DNA of 64,000 nt from Zonotrichia leucophrys gambelii (Eukaryota; Chordata; Aves; Passeriformes; Passerellidae): contig NC_088169.1 in NCBI RefSeq assembly GCF_028769735.1, forward strand, positions 45,537,229-45,601,228, in the 5' to 3' direction. Positions 58,657 through 64,000 of this stretch are shown here, piece after piece. The notes beneath the pieces were generated by a model. The model was given only the letters and a program-made list of their open reading frames with translations. It made no database searches and was not told where the DNA came from. Within the stretch, counting starts at the first letter, position 1; every line of letters starts with the position of its first letter. The translations under genes and the position numbers were made by a program.

Positions 58657-61600
58657 TTTTAATGGCATTCACAAATAATGTTATTGTTTTATCTGAGCCT
58701 CTCACTATTTTTATGCATACTTTAATTTCTGTAGTAGGTGCAGCTTCTTTATTATTCTCTTTTTCAAATTAAAAAATTAAAATATATCAATTTTCCTAAT
58801 CGTTGTTTATGCGATTTTGCTTTTTAACCTTGAGCCTGTGGCTTTCCCTGAAGTAACAGTGGTGACATTGTTCACAGTGTTCCTGAAATATGACTGCACT
58901 TTCAGGTTAGCACAATTTTGTAAAACAATCCATAACTCTACTTTATCCTCTCCGGAAACAACAAGAGAACATTTCTGACATAAAATCTCTCAAATGGCAA
59001 AGAAAAGCTGTAGGTTGCCTGAGGGTCACTAAAGAGATGTTTCTGTGAGTTCTAATGCTTTCAGTACAAATAAGGGTCGCCCATGAAATAAAAAGTTGAA
59101 CCTTTTTGCAACATGTATGGCATGAATTTCACTAGGCAAGGGATTCCACCCTTAAATAAGAACATTAGAACTAGAATTGTAGGGGACCAAAGCAAGAAAG
59201 AAAGTGCACATGGGAAAAACATTTATGCTCTTGAGATATGTAGGGAAACATAATTTTATTCAATGGAGTTCTCCAAGCCCTCATTATACAATTAATACTT
59301 ATACAGCAGTAACAAAATCCAATTTAAAAGAGAAATTTTCTAATTTTTTGAGACTATAATAAAGTGATACTTTATAGTTTGATTTGAAATGTCAATAATT
59401 TCAGCTGAAATCTGAGGTTTTATATAAAGTCGAGTAAGAGACTTTGAAACATCCAACATTCCTTGAGATGGTTTCTTTTCCTTTTGAGGGTGTTTATATA
59501 TCCTATTTCACAAACTGCCTTGCATGCAAGCTTTTGATTAATACACCTAAAATACGTACAAGAAAGTAAAAAGAGATGAGCTTTTTCTGGTGGCTCTGTA
59601 GAATAACAGTAACATTATTTAAGTAAAAATAACTCTACATTAAACTTTCTTTGAAAACATCTAGGGCTTGGATCCTTGTGCACTGCTACTATCTTAATAT
59701 GAAATGGAGTATAGCTGCTCAAATTTTTATGGAGACCTACTGATTGGTGATGCCCTGTCAGAACAATGTGAAAGCATCACATATGTTGACATTCTAACTT
59801 CCATATTTCTCAAGATTACAGAAAACCTGCTGTGGTGGTTGCAGAAGAGTGTTTCCAGTCAGCCATGATTTTAAGGGGAGGGAGCTCATTTGCACAATTT
59901 GATTAATGCATACTTAAAAACATCTGAGTGCTTCCAGGAAGAGGATATAGCAAATAGTCAACCACTTAAAAATTCATTGTATAAGGAAAGAATTGAGATG
60001 AAAGGTATTTTCCTCCATACAGTTTTCTGATTCTATATCCTTATTATCACTGACCTTGAATGAATAGATAATTTCTTTTTGAATTGTAGGCTACAGATTA
60101 TTCAATATCTAGTCAACTTGGCAAACTAGAGCATCACTTCTAAAATGTAATTAACTCCCATGAAGTTCAAATACTGGAGATGGTAGACTTCTGTTACCCT
60201 TTAATGCGTATTCCAAACACTAGTAATTTTATTGTTTATTTTCATGCTCCAGTGATTCTTTTTCTGTTTTTCTCAATCTTTGTATAATTTCACAGAAAAA
60301 AAAAATTAAGAATTGAGGTATGAAATATATTCTGCTTTCACTTCCTTGAGCAAATAACCAATTAAAAATGCAAATATAGCCTATATATAGGAATTCTAAA
60401 ATATTTTTGGTAGGAGTATAATTAACTTTAAAAACATATTTTAATTCTAAGCAATTATAACTGTCACATATTACATGTTGCATGAAATGGATATTTTTGG
60501 AAGTTTTTTTATGTCAATCAGTTTGTACTTATCATCAAATTGGGATCTAATCAAGGAACACTCTCCTTTCATTCCTCATTTGTCAGTTCACAACCAGGAG
60601 GCTCAGAAACAGAAGGTAGTTGGGGGCTCCAGTGCCATTTGAGCAGTAATTCCTCATAGTGATCTTGTGAAACATATTTCTAATTTATGGTGTGCTACAA
60701 AATTGGTAAGAAAACTCCATCCAGAATTTGAAATTATCTTCTTTGATCTCTTAGGAAGATAGCCTGCTCCAAATACAGTCAAGTGTTCCAAACAGAGTGG
60801 CAGACTTAAAGGTCTAGCTTGTCAGTAAACTGTTGGCATTAAAACTAATTAAACTTCTGCTTGATGTTCTGTAGAACCATCATCATAATTCTTTTGCAAG
60901 GGATAGAGGAAATAAAAATCAAATTTTAATGTGACTGTTCCATTTTATTCTATCAGGTTGAGCTCAGAAATTTCCGAGAGCTTTCCTCAGCCTTCACACT
61001 TATAAACCAGATGGGACTGGAAATGAAACATTTAAAAAGCCCTGAGATCTATGTACCATTGATCTAAGGATCTGATATTTGTGATCATATGGAAGTTTAC
61101 CGATATGATATGCAGGGATGCTTCTGACAAAACTTTTCTTTTTAATCCTTATACTTACTGTCTCTGTTAAACTCAAGTAGCTTAGACATTACTAAAAAAA
61201 AAAAGAACACTAGTAAAATATGTCACAGGATGCTGTAATATATTGCTTTGATTTAACTAATTTAAATTTGATTTTACAGTTTTTAAAAACTAAAACCAAA
61301 CTAACAGAAATTCTATGAAAAGTATATTCAAAGATTTTAACGCAGAAGTCAATGACAGAAACTAAAAGAGACAGACTTTTGGGGAAAAAAAACAAAAAAG
61401 CAAACCAACCAACCCCTCCAAAAGCATACATCCAACTGAACCAAAATATATCAAAATCCCAAACAGTATAAATTTCTGAAATGTCATCATTCACTTCACA
61501 ATGAAATCAAAGTTTAGTTGTGGTGATAGAAACTTCTGACTTTGTCCTGTACATTGCCTTTCTCACTGAGTCAAAATGACCACAGACCCACCCCTACAAA

Positions 61601-64000
61601 TTTGGAGAGAGACCAGGGTTATGGTACAGGCACTGCTCCTGCCCTCTGCTGTTGCACACCATCTGCTCCCAAGCCTTGTGAGGCCGGCATGGGTGCCCTC
61701 ACCTCTAAGTGCCAAAGGAAAATAAGGCTCTGGAGAATTTCACCGAGGGTTGCACACCTCAGCAGGTGACATTTCTGTTTCAGTTTTCCCTTGTTGGTCC
61801 AGCAAATACACTTATATTGCTGCTGGTTGCAGGCCATGGGTTTTGAGTTTGCAGGGTGTCAGAACTGAGGCTTGTAAGGCTTTTTCTGAACTTGACCTGA
61901 CAGGGGTGGGCTTTTTTTGCTTATGTTTAATCTGTATGGTTTTTTTTTTTGCTTATGTTTAATCTTTTATGTTTAATCTGTAACATAATTTTTTTTAATG
62001 GCCACGTGTCTATGTCTGATTAATTTTGTTTATATTTGCATAGTGTCAAAAATTGCCCTGGTAGAAAGGAGTATTTGTGTAGAATGAAATACTGGTAGTT
62101 CTGACATAGTGATGTAGTAGTATACAGGCATATAGGCAAGGTACAATAACAAAAATTTTGAAATATAGGGATGAAAGGTGTAATGTGCATGTGTAGGACA
62201 CAAGAGAGGGGACAGAGGCTGGCACTGAAAATACTAATGGTGTAAGACCACCTCTTGAAGCGTCAGTGAACTGCAGAGCTGGGAACTGAAAAACAATTAG
62301 GCTTGGAGTTAACAGGGATAAAAAATTCAAGAATCTAACATATGTAAACCAGATAAATATAATAAATTCAGACATAATGTGATGTTTCACATCCCTGAAG
62401 AAAAAGCAATCAGTAAAACATCTTAGAAATTATACAATGATGCCAAGCACATCTTACAGTGAGCAGGAAGAAATCTTCACCGTCAACCTTATGTTACCCA
62501 CGATGATAATGACTCACCAGTTCAGTACTGAATACATTTGGGATTCCAGTGGAAGCATGGACATAACAATAGAAATTGGGTAGATACTAAGAAACATGTT
62601 TATACCGAATTAAATTGTACTTTTACTGCTGAGATTGTTTCCATATCAAAATTCTTTGCTTTTCTTCTTTTTCTATAGTAATCCAGTTTGTGCTAAGAAC
62701 AAGTCTTTGAAAACTTGTCAGTGACAGAAATGGGACTGTCATCTTCACTGTCTTTCCTCTTCATATCTGAGGTTTTTATATTTAATCACTACCAAAAGGG
62801 AAGAGGGATTTGCCTACTTCCAGCACTGTTACTGACTTTTGTAAGCAATCAGCTCCAGGTTTTCCAGCAGTATATCCTGTCCATTTGGAGTCCCTTGCTC
62901 TTATCTTGCTCCTCGTTACTCATCCTGCAAGTATGTTGTCCCTCTCATACTTTTCTACGCTAGTGAAGTACAGCTGCAAAAGTCTTAAGTCTTTGGTGAT
63001 TACACTGCTCACTTACTTACCTAAAATGCTCATATGATGGGTGCAGTTGTGTTATCACAGTGTTAAAAAATGTTTAAACACAGTTATTAGTTACACTGGT
63101 TTAGTATATTTACATTCAAGGCATGCCAGTTGTGTAAGTTTTGCAGGCTTCTGCTTTGGTTACAACTTAAAGTTATTCTTTATAAAACAAAATCAAACTA
63201 CCAAACAGAAAAATCCAGTATTTCTTATAACCGGTATCTCAGCTTTCTTGCAGAGGGTGGGAGTGTAGAGTTCTGTCTTGGATTTTTAATGTGTTTTTTG
63301 GGGTTTTTTCCCATTTCTTTATTTTCTACCTGTTACAAATCTCAACTGATTAAACAAATTCCAGCTGAGCTGTTTGGCAGACAAAAGATATTTCTGGGAT
63401 TGTATATTTTGCTCTGATGTGATACATAGAATGCATATTGGTGGATTTGGAAATGATTCTTGATTGCCTCAAGCAGCCCTCAATGACAAAGAAAAAAGTT
63501 ATTGAATTTTGCAGCACTGCCTATGACAGAGATGTGATAGATGAGAAGCAGATGTAAAAAGCTTAATGTAAGTCTGCTTGATAAATGGGGTCGCATTTCT
63601 TTCTCACCTGCTGAAATTTACAGAAATCAATTTTTTCCCCCTCAGTTTTAAGATGTATAGGACAAATGCTAGTCAATCCTTCCACATGCTTATTTAGTGA
63701 GGAGCACAAATGTTAAAATTCCTTGTTCATTTCAAGAATGCTTAGAGAGAAACATTTTATGTATGTTTATATATACACTCATCTTTTGGAGGGTACTCAA
63801 TTCAAATCTTATGCTTAATGTGTTTTTCTAAGTTTTTATTTGGAATCATAAATCTGCAAATTTCAAAGAGATAAAAATGACTGGAACCACCTACTGCCTA
63901 AGCTGGGCTTCACTGTTAAAAGAAGAGAATATTTGAACAAGACCCCATAGAAAATCATGAGAAATTTTTGTGACTCAGATCCCAGTTCCTACCCTTTATA
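58657..64000. other. Gene-free AT-rich unique DNA
   Basis: No gene or mobile element is recognised. A GC-richer stretch at about 61580-61860 has short open frames on both strands but no domain I know. A small local duplication of a GCTTATGTTTAATC unit (three partial copies) lies at about 61917-61980. The remaining open frames are short and compositional. Confidence 0.55.
61917..61980 (+). repeat. Local tandem duplication of a TTATGTTTAATC unit
   Basis: GCTTATGTTTAATC occurs at about 61929 and 61961 after T runs, and a third partial copy (TTATGTTTAATC) follows at about 61968. This is probably replication slippage between T runs. Confidence 0.75.

Overview
The window is vertebrate nuclear DNA, almost certainly from a bird. 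The evidence is repeated 3'-truncated CR1 LINE fragments ending in the (ATTCTRTG)-type 3' tail, several LTR families typical of songbird endogenous retroviruses, and AT-rich, CpG-poor background with no bacterial gene organisation. I find no intact protein-coding gene, rRNA, tRNA gene or CRISPR array. The open frames are short chance frames, or frames inside CG-richer LTRs. The window reads as a gene desert or the inside of a very long intron. The only candidate coding piece is a 41-codon exon-like block on the minus strand (12140-12262) with a good splice donor but a poor acceptor.

Layout: 1-4617 unique AT-rich DNA; 4618-4915 CR1 3' end; 4969-6296 a 1.33-kb solo LTR (minus; 'family A'); 6302-19240 mostly unique DNA with microsatellites and a 41-nt poly(A); 19241-20140 a 900-bp solo LTR (minus) with an exact 5-bp target duplication; 25813-26419 a solo LTR (minus; 'family B') and 26551-27224 another LTR-like block (minus); 27998-28697 CR1 with an internal deletion; 28795-29365 a solo LTR (plus); 33600-34035, 37256-37313, 37370-37895 and 40465-41018 CR1 pieces; 43559-46612 a rearranged family A element; 49275-49765 CR1 (minus); 51445-52118 a solo LTR (plus) with an exact 6-bp target duplication; 55720-56098 CR1; 58061-58656 a family B solo LTR (plus). 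The rest to 64000 is unique AT-rich DNA.

The most interesting locus is 43559-46612. It holds two complete 1.32-kb family A LTRs separated by only 199 bp of internal sequence. That internal part has a tRNA-Glu-type primer-binding site directly after LTR1 and a purine-rich tract directly before LTR2, so it is a mini-provirus without gag, pol or env. To its left lie a second copy of the last 111-113 bp of the internal region and then an inverted 96-bp piece of the LTR 3' end. Both outer edges therefore show the same LTR terminus in opposite orientation, and a near-perfect 5-bp target duplication (CTTGT/CTTAT) encloses the whole composite, as if it integrated in this form. The left part (inverted piece plus LTR1) carries a strong excess of G-to-A changes on the element's sense strand, mostly GG to AG, even where the piece is inverted. 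That is what deaminase editing of the cDNA before integration would leave. All counts and alignments were done by eye.
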